DNA from: Pseudomonas argentinensis
GTDB taxonomy: Bacteria; Pseudomonadota; Gammaproteobacteria; Pseudomonadales; Pseudomonadaceae
Direction: 5' to 3'
NCBI RefSeq assembly: GCF_001839655.2
Contig: NZ_CP056087.1
Span: forward strand, 3,410,001-3,474,000
Length of the DNA: 64,000 bases
Shown here one piece after another: positions 49,176 to 61,308 of the stretch. The notes under the pieces were generated by a model, which was not told the origin of the DNA, did not search any database, and worked only from the letters and a program-made list of their open reading frames with translations. Every line of letters begins with the position of its first letter. The first letter of the stretch is position 1. Both the position numbers and the translations under genes were made by a program.

Positions 49176-50260
49176 CAGGCGTGCTCCTTCTCGAACTCCG
49201 CCATGTAGGCAACCAGCGCCTCGACCGCATCCACGCCCACGGCGTTGTAGATGGAGGCGCGCATGCCGCCCACCGAACGATGACCCTTGAGATTGAGCAG
49301 GCCGCGGGCATCGGCGCCAGCCAGGAACGGCTTGTCCAGGCGCTCGTCCGCCAGGCGGAACGGCACGTTCATCCACGAGCGGGCGTTCTTGGCGATCGGG
49401 TTGCTGTAGAACTCGCTGGCGTCGATGGCCTTGTACAGCAGGTCCTTCTTGGCCTTGTTGCGCTGCTCCATGGCGGCGACACCGCCCTGCTCCTTGAGCC
49501 ATTCGAACACCAGACCGGACAGGTACCAGCTGAAGGTCGCCGGGGTGTTGTACATCGAGCCGTTATCGGCGGCTACTTGATAGTTGAGCATGGTCGGGCA
49601 GCTGCTACGCGCGCGGCCGAGCAGGTCTTCGCGGATGATCGCCACCACCAGACCGCTGGGGCCGATGTTCTTCTGGGCGCCGGCGTAGATCAGGCCGAAT
49701 TTGGAGATGTCCACTTCGCGCGACAGGATGTCCGAGGACATGTCGACCACCAGCGGCACGTCGCCAGTCTCGGGGATCCAGTCGAACTGCAGGCCACCGA
49801 TGGTTTCGTTGCTGGCGTAGTGCAGGTAGGCGGCGTTCCTGGACAGCTGCCACTCGTTCTGCCCGGGGATGGCGAAGTAATCGTAGGGCTTGGCGCTGGC
49901 GGCGACGTTGACGTTGCCGTAACGGCGCGCCTCTTCGATGCTCTTCTTCGACCAGATGCCGGTGTCGATGTAGTCGGCGGTACCGTCTTCGGGCAGCAGG
50001 TTGAGCGGAATCTCGGCGAACTGCTGGCTGGCGCCGCCCTGCAGGAACAGCACCTTGTAGTCGGAGGGAATGCTCAGCAGGTCGCGCAGATCCTGTTCGG
50101 CCTTTTCGGCGATGGCCACGTAGTCGTCGCTGCGGTGGCTCATTTCCATGACGGAAAGGCCCTTGCCCTGCCAGTCGAGCAACTCGGCCTGGGCGCGCTG
50201 CAGAACGGCTTCGGGAAGCGCGGCCGGGCCGGCGCAGAAGTTAAAGGCTCGCTTGCTCAC
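49175..50260 (-). CDS. serC: phosphoserine aminotransferase
   Basis: PLP enzyme of serine (and pyridoxine) synthesis, 361 residues. It starts MSKRAFNFCAGPAALPEAVL; PLP Lys in YAGAQKNIGPSGLV. It follows gyrA by 85 bases and leads the serC-pheA-hisC-tyrA/aroA-cmk chain, which is linked by overlaps except for the repeat before hisC. Confidence 0.97.
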   Translation of the reverse strand: MSKRAFNFCAGPAALPEAVLQRAQAELLDWQGKGLSVMEMSHRSDDYVAIAEKAEQDLRDLLSIPSDYKVLFLQGGASQQFAEIPLNLLPEDGTADYIDTGIWSKKSIEEARRYGNVNVAASAKPYDYFAIPGQNEWQLSRNAAYLHYASNETIGGLQFDWIPETGDVPLVVDMSSDILSREVDISKFGLIYAGAQKNIGPSGLVVAIIREDLLGRARSSCPTMLNYQVAADNGSMYNTPATFSWYLSGLVFEWLKEQGGVAAMEQRNKAKKDLLYKAIDASEFYSNPIAKNARSWMNVPFRLADERLDKPFLAGADARGLLNLKGHRSVGGMRASIYNAVGVDAVEALVAYMAEFEKEHA

Positions 50261-50345
50261 AATTCACTCTCGCTTGACTGTCTGCTACATCTATCTGGCG
50301 AAATGCTGCCTGCAGTGCCGTAACCCCGCAGGCAGAGCGGCGCGG

Positions 50346-53153
<2,808 letters not shown>

Positions 53154-53377
53154 GAGTAGCCTGATTCCTTTTTTCTGATGAAACTCCGCCCGGCTCATCT
53201 GCAGCCGGACGAAGCGCGTCGCAATGGCATCAGGCCAGCGACGACTCACGACAAATCAATACGTTATGTCATGCATTCGAGCAGTGACGGCAACCGCAGG
53301 CGGCGCCCCTGAAAACTGCCGGAGCTTACCACAAAGCGCGCCCTGCACCTATCCCCGCAGCGTATGAAGCCGGGTGC

Positions 53378-54448
53378 TCAATGCAGCCGTTTGCGACACA
53401 TCAGCTGAGTGAGCTTGGCCGCGTCCGGGCGCTCGATCACCCCGCGCTCGGTGACCAGGAAATCCACCAGGTCGCCCGGGGTCACGTCGTAGCGCGGCGC
53501 CACCTCGTCCACGCCCGTGATGCGCTCATGGGGCGAATAGGCCAGCGGGCCGCGGCCCAGGTCGTGAAAACCCTCCTCGCCGCTCTCCTGCTGCAGGTCG
53601 ATGAGCGCGCTCGGCGCCACCACCATCAGCCGCACACCATGGTGCATGGCCGCCACGGCCAGCTGATAGGTGCCGATCACGCCCAACACATCGCCATTGG
53701 CGGCGATCCGCTCGGCGCCGACGATGGCCCAGGTGATACCCCGTTCCTTCATCACATGGGCGAGCGCCGCATCGGCGCTCAACGCGGCGGCGATGCCTTC
53801 GCGCTGCAGTTCCCAGGCAGCCCGATGCGCGCCCTCCAGAGACGGCCGGCTCTCGCCCAGGTAACAGCGCTCCAGCAGGCCTTCGAGCTGGGCCGCGCGC
53901 ACCACCCCAAGGGCCGTACCGATGCCGCCACCGGCCAGCGCGCCGGCACAGCCGATGCTCATGAGGTTCTGCAGGTTGCCCTGAAACCCGCGGATCAGCT
54001 CCACGCCAAGCTGGGCCATGGCCAGATTGGCCTCGCGGTCGCGCTGATGGGCGCCACGGGCTTCATCCTCCAGCACGGCCAGGGCCTGCGCACCGGGCTT
54101 CATGACCGCCAGACGCTGCTGCATGCGCGCCAGCAGGCGCTCGCCCTCTTGCGCTGGCAGACCGGCCGCGCACAGCGCATCGCGATCGACTTGCAGCCCG
54201 GCGCGCCAATCAGCGCCCTCGTCCACCCGCTGCCGGGCACCGAGCACCAGCGCGTAGCCGCTGCAGATCAGCCGGGCGGCAGCGCCCAGCAGCGCGCCTT
54301 CGGCCAGCACCGTGGCCACGGCAGACACCGAATGACAGGCCTGCCAGACCTGCTCGCCAGGCAGGCGGCGCTGATCGAGCACGTGCAGCACACCCTCGCG
54401 CCAGACCAACCCCACGACCTGCTCGGCAGCCAGCAAACGCTCGCGCAT
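53378..54448 (-). CDS. MtnA-family protein with degenerate active site
   Basis: Member of the methylthioribose-1-phosphate isomerase/eIF2B family, 356 residues, in the place mtnA takes next to the MTA deaminase gene and gyrA in P. aeruginosa. It aligns well to MtnA at both ends (MRERLLAAE; ERPDAAKLTQLMCRKRLH) and around TALGVVRAA and IGTYQLAVAAMHHGVRLMVVAPS. However, key positions differ from family members as I recall them: RGAP is LGAA, the RPTAVNLFWAL Arg is Gly, the catalytic Cys of HCNTG is Gly (IGCAG), catalytic Asp of GADRI is Glu, and NK of DVANKIGTY is GV. The frame is intact. ATG 54448 has GGAG; a GTG one codon earlier is possible. Probably catalytically dead or changed in function. 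Confidence 0.85.
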   Translation of the reverse strand: MRERLLAAEQVVGLVWREGVLHVLDQRRLPGEQVWQACHSVSAVATVLAEGALLGAAARLICSGYALVLGARQRVDEGADWRAGLQVDRDALCAAGLPAQEGERLLARMQQRLAVMKPGAQALAVLEDEARGAHQRDREANLAMAQLGVELIRGFQGNLQNLMSIGCAGALAGGGIGTALGVVRAAQLEGLLERCYLGESRPSLEGAHRAAWELQREGIAAALSADAALAHVMKERGITWAIVGAERIAANGDVLGVIGTYQLAVAAMHHGVRLMVVAPSALIDLQQESGEEGFHDLGRGPLAYSPHERITGVDEVAPRYDVTPGDLVDFLVTERGVIERPDAAKLTQLMCRKRLH

Positions 54449-54571
54449 CACCTACTCCATCCAAGAAAGCCGGCCAGTATACGCCTGGCAGGCACCGCGC
54501 CGCACGCCACGCACCTTCAAGACTGGCGCGTTCCTCTATAGACTCAGGGTTTTCGCTCAGGGAGCCCACCC

Positions 54572-55900
54572 ATGGCCGACGCCCCGCTCGACCTTCTATT
54601 GCTGCCCACCTGGCTGGTGCCGGTCGAGCCTGCCGGCGTCGTGCTGCACGACCATGGCCTGGGTATCCGCGACGGCCGCATCGCGCTGATCGCCCCGCGC
54701 GCCGAGGCCCTGCGCCGTGGCGCGACGGAGGTCCGCGAACTGCCCGGCCGCCTGCTGACCCCCGGCCTGGTCAACGCCCACGGGCATGCCGCCATGACCC
54801 TGTTCCGCGGCCTGGCCGATGACCTGCCACTGATGACCTGGCTGGAAAAGCATATCTGGCCGGCGGAAGCCAAATGGGTCGATGAGCAGTTCGTGCAGGA
54901 CGGCACCGAGCTGGCCATCGCCGAACAGATAAAGAGCGGCATCAGCTGCTTTGCCGACATGTACTTCTTTCCCGAGATGGCCTGTGAGCGGGTGCACGCC
55001 AGCGGCATGCGCGCACAGATCAGCATCCCCGTGCTGGACTTCGCCATCCCTGGCGCCCGGGATGCCGACGAGGCCCTGCGCAAGGGCGTGACCCTGCTCG
55101 ACGACATGAAGCATCACCCGCGCATCAGCGTGGCCTTCGGGCCCCATGCACCCTACACGGTCAGCGACGCGAATCTGGAAAAGCTGCGCATCCTCGCCGA
55201 GGAAGTGGACGCCGGCATCCACATGCACGTCCATGAAACCGCCTTCGAGGTGCAGCAGAGCCTGGAACACCACGGCGAGCGCCCCCTGGCGCGCCTCAAT
55301 CGCCTGGGCCTGCTGGGCCCGCGCTTCCAGGCCGTGCACATGACCCAGATCGATGACGAGGACATCGCCCTGCTGGTGGCCACCAACAGCAGCGTGATCC
55401 ACTGCCCGGAATCCAACCTCAAGCTGGCCAGCGGCTTCTGCCCGGTCGAGAAGCTCTGGCAGGCCGGCGTCAACGTGGCCATCGGCACCGACGGCGCGGC
55501 CAGCAACAACGACCTCGACCTGCTCGGCGAAACCCGCACCGCTGCCCTGCTGGCCAAGGCCGTGGCCGGCTCGGCCAGCGCCCTGGATGCACACCGCGCC
55601 TTGCGCATGGCGACCCTCAACGGCGCCCGCGCCCTGGGTCTGGAGGGCGAGATCGGCTCGCTGGAGCTCGGCAAGGCCGCCGACATCGTCGCCTTCGACC
55701 TGCGCGGTCTGGCCCAGCAACCGGTCTATGACCCGGTTTCACAACTGATCTACGCCACCTCCCGGCACTGCGTCGAGCACCTCTGGGTCGCCGGCAAACC
55801 GCTGCTCGAAGAAGGCCGGCTGACGCGCCTGGACGAAGAACGCATCGTTGCCACCACCCAGCGGTGGGGCGCGAAAATAGCCGGACGTCCGGCACATTGA
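54572..55900 (+). CDS. mtaD: 5-methylthioadenosine/S-adenosylhomocysteine deaminase
   Basis: Amidohydrolase-fold deaminase of 442 residues that converts MTA to methylthioinosine (and SAH). Metal ligands: NAHGHAAM (HxH), [11 protein letters not shown], and the late Asp of [22 protein letters not shown] at 54558. Divergent from the MtnA-like gene (123 bases apart). In P. aeruginosa the deaminase feeds a methylthioinosine phosphorylase and then MtnA; if the neighbour is inactive, the isomerase must come from elsewhere or the route stops. Confidence 0.94.
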   Translation: MADAPLDLLLLPTWLVPVEPAGVVLHDHGLGIRDGRIALIAPRAEALRRGATEVRELPGRLLTPGLVNAHGHAAMTLFRGLADDLPLMTWLEKHIWPAEAKWVDEQFVQDGTELAIAEQIKSGISCFADMYFFPEMACERVHASGMRAQISIPVLDFAIPGARDADEALRKGVTLLDDMKHHPRISVAFGPHAPYTVSDANLEKLRILAEEVDAGIHMHVHETAFEVQQSLEHHGERPLARLNRLGLLGPRFQAVHMTQIDDEDIALLVATNSSVIHCPESNLKLASGFCPVEKLWQAGVNVAIGTDGAASNNDLDLLGETRTAALLAKAVAGSASALDAHRALRMATLNGARALGLEGEIGSLELGKAADIVAFDLRGLAQQPVYDPVSQLIYATSRHCVEHLWVAGKPLLEEGRLTRLDEERIVATTQRWGAKIAGRPAH

Positions 55901-56024
55901 TCACCACCTCCGGCAAACTGTCACAGGGCAACGGCCAGCAAACCGCCCCGGCGGGCGCGCAAAACTGGCAACATGGGCGCCTATCGCGTCCTGTCCTACG
56001 CATTCGCTTTATCCAGGGAAAACC

Positions 56025-56723
56025 ATGAGCAACGTCGACCACGCTGAAATCGCCAAATTCGAAGCCCTCGCCCATCGCTGGTGGGACAAGGAGAGCGAGT
56101 TCAAGCCCTTGCACGAGATCAACCCGCTGCGCGTCAACTGGATCGACGAGCGTGCCGGCCTGGCCGGCAAGAAGGTGCTCGACGTCGGCTGTGGCGGCGG
56201 CATTCTCAGCGAGGCCATGGCCCAGCGCGGCGCCAGCGTGACCGGTATCGACATGGGCGAGGCGCCCCTGGCGGTGGCCCGCCTGCACCAACTCGAGTCA
56301 GGCGTTGAAGTGGATTACCGGCAGATCACCGCCGAGGCCATGGCCGAAGAAATGCCCGGCCAGTTCGACGTGGTCACCTGCCTGGAGATGCTCGAGCACG
56401 TACCGGATCCGTCCTCGGTGATTCGCGCCTGCCACAAGCTGGTCAAGCCCGGTGGCCAGGTGTTCTTCTCCACCATCAACCGCAACCCCAAGGCTTACCT
56501 GTTCGCGGTGATCGGCGCCGAATACATCCTACGCCTGCTGCCACGTGGCACCCACGACTTCAAGAAATTCATCCGCCCCTCGGAACTGGGTGCCTGGAGC
56601 CGCCAGGCCGGCCTGGAGGTCAAGGACATCATCGGCCTGACCTACAACCCGCTGACCAAGCACTACAAGCTGGCCAACGACGTCGACGTCAACTACATGG
56701 TGCACACCCGCAAGGCCGACTGA
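56025..56723 (+). CDS. ubiG: ubiquinone biosynthesis O-methyltransferase UbiG
   Basis: Bifunctional 2-polyprenyl-6-hydroxyphenol methylase and 3-demethylubiquinol methyltransferase, 232 residues. SAM motifs [16 protein letters not shown] (I), [10 protein letters not shown] (post-I), and [22 protein letters not shown] precedes the ATG. In P. aeruginosa mupP and yciK follow; here the next gene is convergent hpx-like DNA 15 bases away. Confidence 0.96.
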   Translation: MSNVDHAEIAKFEALAHRWWDKESEFKPLHEINPLRVNWIDERAGLAGKKVLDVGCGGGILSEAMAQRGASVTGIDMGEAPLAVARLHQLESGVEVDYRQITAEAMAEEMPGQFDVVTCLEMLEHVPDPSSVIRACHKLVKPGGQVFFSTINRNPKAYLFAVIGAEYILRLLPRGTHDFKKFIRPSELGAWSRQAGLEVKDIIGLTYNPLTKHYKLANDVDVNYMVHTRKAD

Positions 56724-56738
56724 TCGCCCTGCCCTCGC

Positions 56739-58001
56739 TCAGGCCGCCGACACGGGCGGCCGCTGGGCCTGCGCCTGGACCCACCGCGCGTAGGCCTCGA
56801 CCGCCAATCCCACGTCCTCCACGGCCACCGCCTCGGCCGGGTTATGGCTGATGCCAGCGGCACAACGCACGAACAGCATGCCAACCGGCCAGCGCTCGGC
56901 CATGGCGATGGCGTCATGGCCGGCGCCGCTGGGCAACGACAGGCTGCGCCCTTGCACCTCATGCAGTACCCGCGTCAGCGAGGCCTGCATGGCGGGGTCG
57001 CAGCGGGTCGCCGAAATCCCGTAGTACTGGCTGGCGTGAAACTGCAGCCCGCGCTGCCGGGCGATGGCCTCGCCCTGGCCGAGCAGATCATCGAGCAGAT
57101 CGGCCAGGGCGCGATCCTCCGGGCCACGGACATCGAGGGTCAACTCGACCGCGCCGGGAATGACGTTCACCGCTCCCGGATGGCATTGCAGGCAACCCAC
57201 CGTGGCCACCAGCTGCGGGCCATGCTGCGGCGTCCGTGCTTCGACCGCCACCATCCACTGCGCCGCTGCGGCCAGGGCGTCCTGGCGATGGCTCATCGGC
57301 ACCGTGCCGGCATGCCCGGCCTGGCCAACGAAGCGGCAATTGAGCCGCCGCGCGCCATTGATGGCGGTGACCACACCGAGCGCCAGATCTTCGCGTTCCA
57401 GACACGGACCCTGCTCGATATGCAGCTCCAGATAGGCGGCGTAATCCTCGGTTTGACGGGTGGCGCTGGCGACAGCCGCCGCATCGAGCCCCCAGGCCGC
57501 CATGGCCTGAGCGACCGTCACGCCAGCGGCATCGGCTTGGGCAAGCCATTGCTGGGGCCAGCTGCCGGTCAGGCCACGACTGCCCAACAGGGTGATACCG
57601 AAGCGCGTGCCCTCCTCGTCGGCGAACCCGACGATCTCGATGGCCAGCGGCAGGCGGATTCCCAGGTCTTGAAAGCGCTGCACCACCTCGATGGCGGCGA
57701 CCACGCCAAGCATGCCGTCGTAGCGGCCGGCATTGCGCACGGTGTCCAGGTGGGAGCCGAGCAGCAGCGCCTGGGCGCCAGCACTTTGGCCTTCGTAACG
57801 GCCGCAGATATTGCCGACGGCGTCCTGCCAGGTGCGCATGCCGGCCGCCTGCATCCACTCGCCCACCAGGGCATTGGCGCGCTGGTGCTCGGCCGACAGA
57901 TAGACGCGGGTGAGGCCCTCGGCGGACTCGCTGAGCGCCGCCAATTCGTCGCAGCGCGCCATGACCCGCACCGCGGCCTGCTGATTGTCCAGGGCGCCCA
58001 T
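56739..58001 (-). CDS. hpxK: allantoate amidohydrolase (HpxK/PucF/AllC-like)
   Basis: M20-family Zn amidohydrolase of 420 residues, of the N-carbamoyl-amino-acid/allantoate type. Metal ligands HLDTV, GRYDGMLGV, ADEEGTRFG, ELHIEQGP and late SHNPAE. It shares one base (TGATG) with the end of the aminotransferase gene. Paired with a ureidoglycine aminotransferase and importer, allantoate to ureidoglycine is the best reading; N-carbamoyl-amino acid hydrolysis is the alternative. Last gene of the transcript that starts at 62094. Confidence 0.85.
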   Translation of the reverse strand: MGALDNQQAAVRVMARCDELAALSESAEGLTRVYLSAEHQRANALVGEWMQAAGMRTWQDAVGNICGRYEGQSAGAQALLLGSHLDTVRNAGRYDGMLGVVAAIEVVQRFQDLGIRLPLAIEIVGFADEEGTRFGITLLGSRGLTGSWPQQWLAQADAAGVTVAQAMAAWGLDAAAVASATRQTEDYAAYLELHIEQGPCLEREDLALGVVTAINGARRLNCRFVGQAGHAGTVPMSHRQDALAAAAQWMVAVEARTPQHGPQLVATVGCLQCHPGAVNVIPGAVELTLDVRGPEDRALADLLDDLLGQGEAIARQRGLQFHASQYYGISATRCDPAMQASLTRVLHEVQGRSLSLPSGAGHDAIAMAERWPVGMLFVRCAAGISHNPAEAVAVEDVGLAVEAYARWVQAQAQRPPVSAA

Positions 58002-59233
58002 CAGCCGCGCTCGCCGTAGTGATCCCAGGCCGCCTGCATGGCCGCGCCCTGGGTGGTACGCAGGCCAAGGCGATTGAGCACCGCCTCCAGGGCGCTGAGG
58101 GTCTGCATCACGCAATCCTTGCGGGCGTTGTAGCCCATGGTGCCGATGCGCCAGATCTTGCCAGCCAGCGGCCCAAAGGAGGTGCCGATCTCGATGCCGA
58201 AGTCCTGCAGCAGGATCTGGCGCACCTGCTCGCCGTGTACACCGTCGGGAATCACCACGCCCAGCACGTTGTTCATCTTGTGTTCGAGGTTGCCGAAGGT
58301 CTCCAGGCCCATGCCCTGGATGCCCTTGAGCAGGGCGTCGCCATGCAGCTTGTGGCGGGCGATTGCGGCGTCCAGGCCTTCGTCGAGCAGTACCCGCGCG
58401 CACTCGCGGGCGCCGAACAGTGCCGAGGTGGCTTCGGTGTGGTGGTTGAGGCGCTCGGGGCCCCAGTAGTCGAGGATCATGCCGAGGTCGAAGTAGTTGG
58501 AATAGATCATCTCGTCATCGCCGTCCTGGTGGGCGGCGGTACGGATGCCGGCCTCCACGTGGGCGCGACGACGGATCACCTCCACCATCGTCGCACTCAG
58601 GGTGATCGGCGCGGTGCCGGACGGCCCGCCCAGGCACTTCTGCAAGCCGGCGGACACCGCATCCAGGCCCCAGGCATCGGCCTCCAGCGGGTTGCCGCCC
58701 AGGGAGGCGGTGGCGTCGGTATAGAACAGCACGCCGTGGCGGCGGCAGATGTCACCCAGCTCGGCCAGCGGCTGCAGCAGGGTGGTCGAGGTATCGCCCT
58801 GTACGGTCAGCAGCAGGCGCGGCTTCACCTGCCTGACGGCATCCTCGATCTGCTCTGGCGTGAACACCTCACCCCAGGGCACTTCGATGCTGTGCACCTC
58901 GGCGCGGCAACGCCGGGCGATTTCACAGAGCAGATGGCCGAAGCGACCCAACACCGGCACCAGCACCTTGTCGCCCGGGCGAATCGCCGACACCAGAATG
59001 GCCTCGATACCGGCGCGGGAAGTGCCGTCGACCAGCAGGGTGGCGGCATTGGCGGTGCGGAACACGCCGCGGTACAAGGCCATCACCTCGTTCATGTAGC
59101 CGGTCATGGCCGGGTCGTACTGGCCGATCAGCTGGCTGGACATGGCGCGCAGCACGCGGGGGTCGGCATTGATCGGGCCCGGGCCCATGAGCAGGCGCTG
59201 GGGCGGATTGACGGGCAGGAAAGTCGTGTTCAT
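58001..59233 (-). CDS. hpxJ: (S)-ureidoglycine-glyoxylate aminotransferase (HpxJ/PucG-like)
   Basis: Class V PLP aminotransferase, 410 residues, of the alanine-glyoxylate group. Motifs: LLMGPGPINADPRVL, DGTSRAGIEA, TDATASLGG and the Lys segment SAGLQKCLGGPSG. PucG-type enzymes transfer the amino group of ureidoglycine to glyoxylate, giving oxalurate and glycine. Genomic pairing with the allantoate amidohydrolase supports that role over serine- or alanine-glyoxylate transamination. 25 bases after the ATPase gene. Confidence 0.86.
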   Translation of the reverse strand: MNTTFLPVNPPQRLLMGPGPINADPRVLRAMSSQLIGQYDPAMTGYMNEVMALYRGVFRTANAATLLVDGTSRAGIEAILVSAIRPGDKVLVPVLGRFGHLLCEIARRCRAEVHSIEVPWGEVFTPEQIEDAVRQVKPRLLLTVQGDTSTTLLQPLAELGDICRRHGVLFYTDATASLGGNPLEADAWGLDAVSAGLQKCLGGPSGTAPITLSATMVEVIRRRAHVEAGIRTAAHQDGDDEMIYSNYFDLGMILDYWGPERLNHHTEATSALFGARECARVLLDEGLDAAIARHKLHGDALLKGIQGMGLETFGNLEHKMNNVLGVVIPDGVHGEQVRQILLQDFGIEIGTSFGPLAGKIWRIGTMGYNARKDCVMQTLSALEAVLNRLGLRTTQGAAMQAAWDHYGERG

Positions 59234-59258
59234 CTGCTGGTTCTCGTTCTGGTGACGC

Positions 59259-59996
59259 TCAGTTCAGTCCGCGTACGGACGAGATGAATTGCTTGAGTTC
59301 GGCGCTCTGCGGGTTGGCGAACAGCTCGCGGCTGGCGCCCTGCTCCCACACCCGGCCCTGGTGCATGAACACCACGCGGTCGCCGACTTCCTGGGCGAAG
59401 TTCATTTCGTGGGTGACCAGGATCAGGGTCATGCCCTCCTTGGCCAGTTGTTCGAGCACCTTGAGCACCTCGCCAACCAGTTCCGGATCGAGCGCCGAGG
59501 TGATCTCGTCGCACAGCAGCACCTTGGGCGACATGGCCAGCGCACGGGCGATGGCGACCCGCTGCTGCTGGCCGCCGGAGAGGCTTGCCGGGTAGTAGTC
59601 CAGGCGATCACCCAGGCCAACCTTCTCGAGCATGCGCGCGGCCAGCTCGCGGCACTCGGCATCGCTCTTCTTCAGCACGCGACGCGGTGCCAGCATGACG
59701 TTCTCACGGGCGGTCATGTGCGGGAACAGGTTGAAGCTCTGGAACACCATGCCCACCGAGCGACTGATTTCCCGGGCCTGGGACTCGCGATCGGTGACGG
59801 TCATGCCGGCGAGCTTGATACTGCCGTCCTGATAGCCCTCCAGCCCATTGATGCAGCGCAGCAAGGTGCTCTTGCCCGAGCCACTGCGGCCGATGATCGA
59901 CACCACCTCGCCGACCTCGATGTCGAGATCGACCCCCTTGAGCACGTGGTTGTCGCCGTAGTACTTCTGTACCTGATCAATGGTGATGAGCGGCAT
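59259..59996 (-). CDS. polar amino acid-type ABC transporter ATP-binding protein
   Basis: GlnQ/HisP-type ATPase of 245 residues. Walker A GRSGSGKST, signature [12 protein letters not shown], Walker B VLLCDEITSALDPE, H-loop VTHEMNFAQEV. It overlaps the preceding permease gene by 20 bases. In the Klebsiella hpxFGHIJK order this would be hpxI. The substrate is probably a ureide such as allantoin or allantoate (inference). Confidence 0.88.
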   Translation of the reverse strand: MPLITIDQVQKYYGDNHVLKGVDLDIEVGEVVSIIGRSGSGKSTLLRCINGLEGYQDGSIKLAGMTVTDRESQAREISRSVGMVFQSFNLFPHMTARENVMLAPRRVLKKSDAECRELAARMLEKVGLGDRLDYYPASLSGGQQQRVAIARALAMSPKVLLCDEITSALDPELVGEVLKVLEQLAKEGMTLILVTHEMNFAQEVGDRVVFMHQGRVWEQGASRELFANPQSAELKQFISSVRGLN

Positions 59997-60636
59997 TGAA
60001 TTTCTTCTCCAGATACTGGCTGTAACGCGACAGCGGATAACACATCAGGAAGTAGCCCAGCGCCACCAGGCCGAACACCTTGAAGGGCTCGTAGGTGACA
60101 TTGTTGAGGATGGTGCCGGCCTTGGTCAGCTCGACGAAGCCGATGATCGATGCCAGTGCCGTGCCCTTGATCACCTGCACGGCGAAGCCGACGGTGGGCG
60201 CGATGCCGATGCGCAGCGCCTGGGGCAGGACGACGCGAAACAGGGTCTGCCCGAAGCCCAGCCCCAGGCAGCGACAGGCCTCCCACTGGCCCTTGGGCAA
60301 GGCGCGGATGCTGCCATGCCAGATATCCACCAGAAACGCACTGGTATAGAGGGTCAGCGCCAGGGAGGCCGCGGTCCAGGGCGACACGTCGATGCCCAGC
60401 AAGGCCACGCCGAAGAACGCCAGAAACAGCTGCATCAGCAGCGGCGTGCCCTGGAACAACTCGGTGTAGCCGCGAATCAGCCAGTGCGGCCAGGCGCGCT
60501 TGGACAGCCGCGCCATGACCAGCGCAATGGCCACCAGGGTACCGCCGATGAAGGCAGTGAGCGACAACAGCACGGTCCAGCGCGCGGCCAAGAGCAGGTT
60601 GCGCAGGATGTCCCAGTCGGTGAAGGTGGTCAGCAT
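59977..60636 (-). CDS. ABC transporter permease, second subunit
   Basis: 219-residue HisM/GlnP-like permease from MLTTFTDWDILRNLLLAARW, with about five helices and the EAA loop ALPKGQWEACRCLGLGFGQTLFRVVLPQA. It overlaps the first permease by 7 bases and the ATPase by 20. The open frame upstream to 61269 is a shadow of the other permease. Corresponds in position to hpxH. Confidence 0.88.
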   Translation of the reverse strand: MLTTFTDWDILRNLLLAARWTVLLSLTAFIGGTLVAIALVMARLSKRAWPHWLIRGYTELFQGTPLLMQLFLAFFGVALLGIDVSPWTAASLALTLYTSAFLVDIWHGSIRALPKGQWEACRCLGLGFGQTLFRVVLPQALRIGIAPTVGFAVQVIKGTALASIIGFVELTKAGTILNNVTYEPFKVFGLVALGYFLMCYPLSRYSQYLEKKFNAAHHH

Positions 60637-61298
60637 GGCTGCTCTCCAAACCACTTGCGCCCGGCCGCCAGCAGCAACTGGCGCATGGCGATGGACAGCG
60701 CCAGGTACATCAGGGTGGTCACCAGATACACCTCGAAGCTCAGGAAGGTACGCGACTGGACCAGGTTGGCGGCGAAGGTCAGTTCCTCGTGGGACACCTG
60801 GGAAACCACCGACGAGCCGAGCATGACGATGATGCACTGGCTGACCAGGGCCGGATAAATGCGTTTCAGCGACGGCGGCAACACCACCCGGATGAAGGTT
60901 TGCGTGCGGCTCAGGCCCAGCACGCGGCCGGCCTCCCACTGGCCACGGGGCGTGACCTGGATACCGGCGCGGATGATCTCGGTGCTGTAGGCGCCGAGGT
61001 TGATCAGCATGGCCAGCAGCGCCGCCTCGCCCGCCGTCAGCTTCACCCCCAGGTTGGGCAGGCCGAAGACGATGAAGAACAGCTGCACCACGAACGGCGT
61101 GTTGCGGATCAGCTCGACGTAGACGCCCCACAGGCCACCGAGAATGCTCGGCCGGCCGCTGCGCAGGGCCGCGCCAAGAATGCCCAGGGCCACGCCGCCC
61201 ACGGTCGCCATCACCGTGAGCTGGATGGTGACCCAGAGACCGGAGAGCAGCTCCGGCCAGTAGGGCCACAGGGCGGAAAAATTCAGCTGCGCCATCAT
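60630..61298 (-). CDS. ABC transporter permease, first subunit
   Basis: 222-residue permease of the polar amino acid family from MMAQLNFSALWPYWPELLSG, with the EAA loop QVTPRGQWEAGRVLGLSRTQTFIRVVLPP. 10 bases after the binding-protein gene. Corresponds in position to hpxG. Confidence 0.88.
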   Translation of the reverse strand: MMAQLNFSALWPYWPELLSGLWVTIQLTVMATVGGVALGILGAALRSGRPSILGGLWGVYVELIRNTPFVVQLFFIVFGLPNLGVKLTAGEAALLAMLINLGAYSTEIIRAGIQVTPRGQWEAGRVLGLSRTQTFIRVVLPPSLKRIYPALVSQCIIVMLGSSVVSQVSHEELTFAANLVQSRTFLSFEVYLVTTLMYLALSIAMRQLLLAAGRKWFGEQPC

Positions 61299-61308
61299 CG
61301 TTCAGCCC

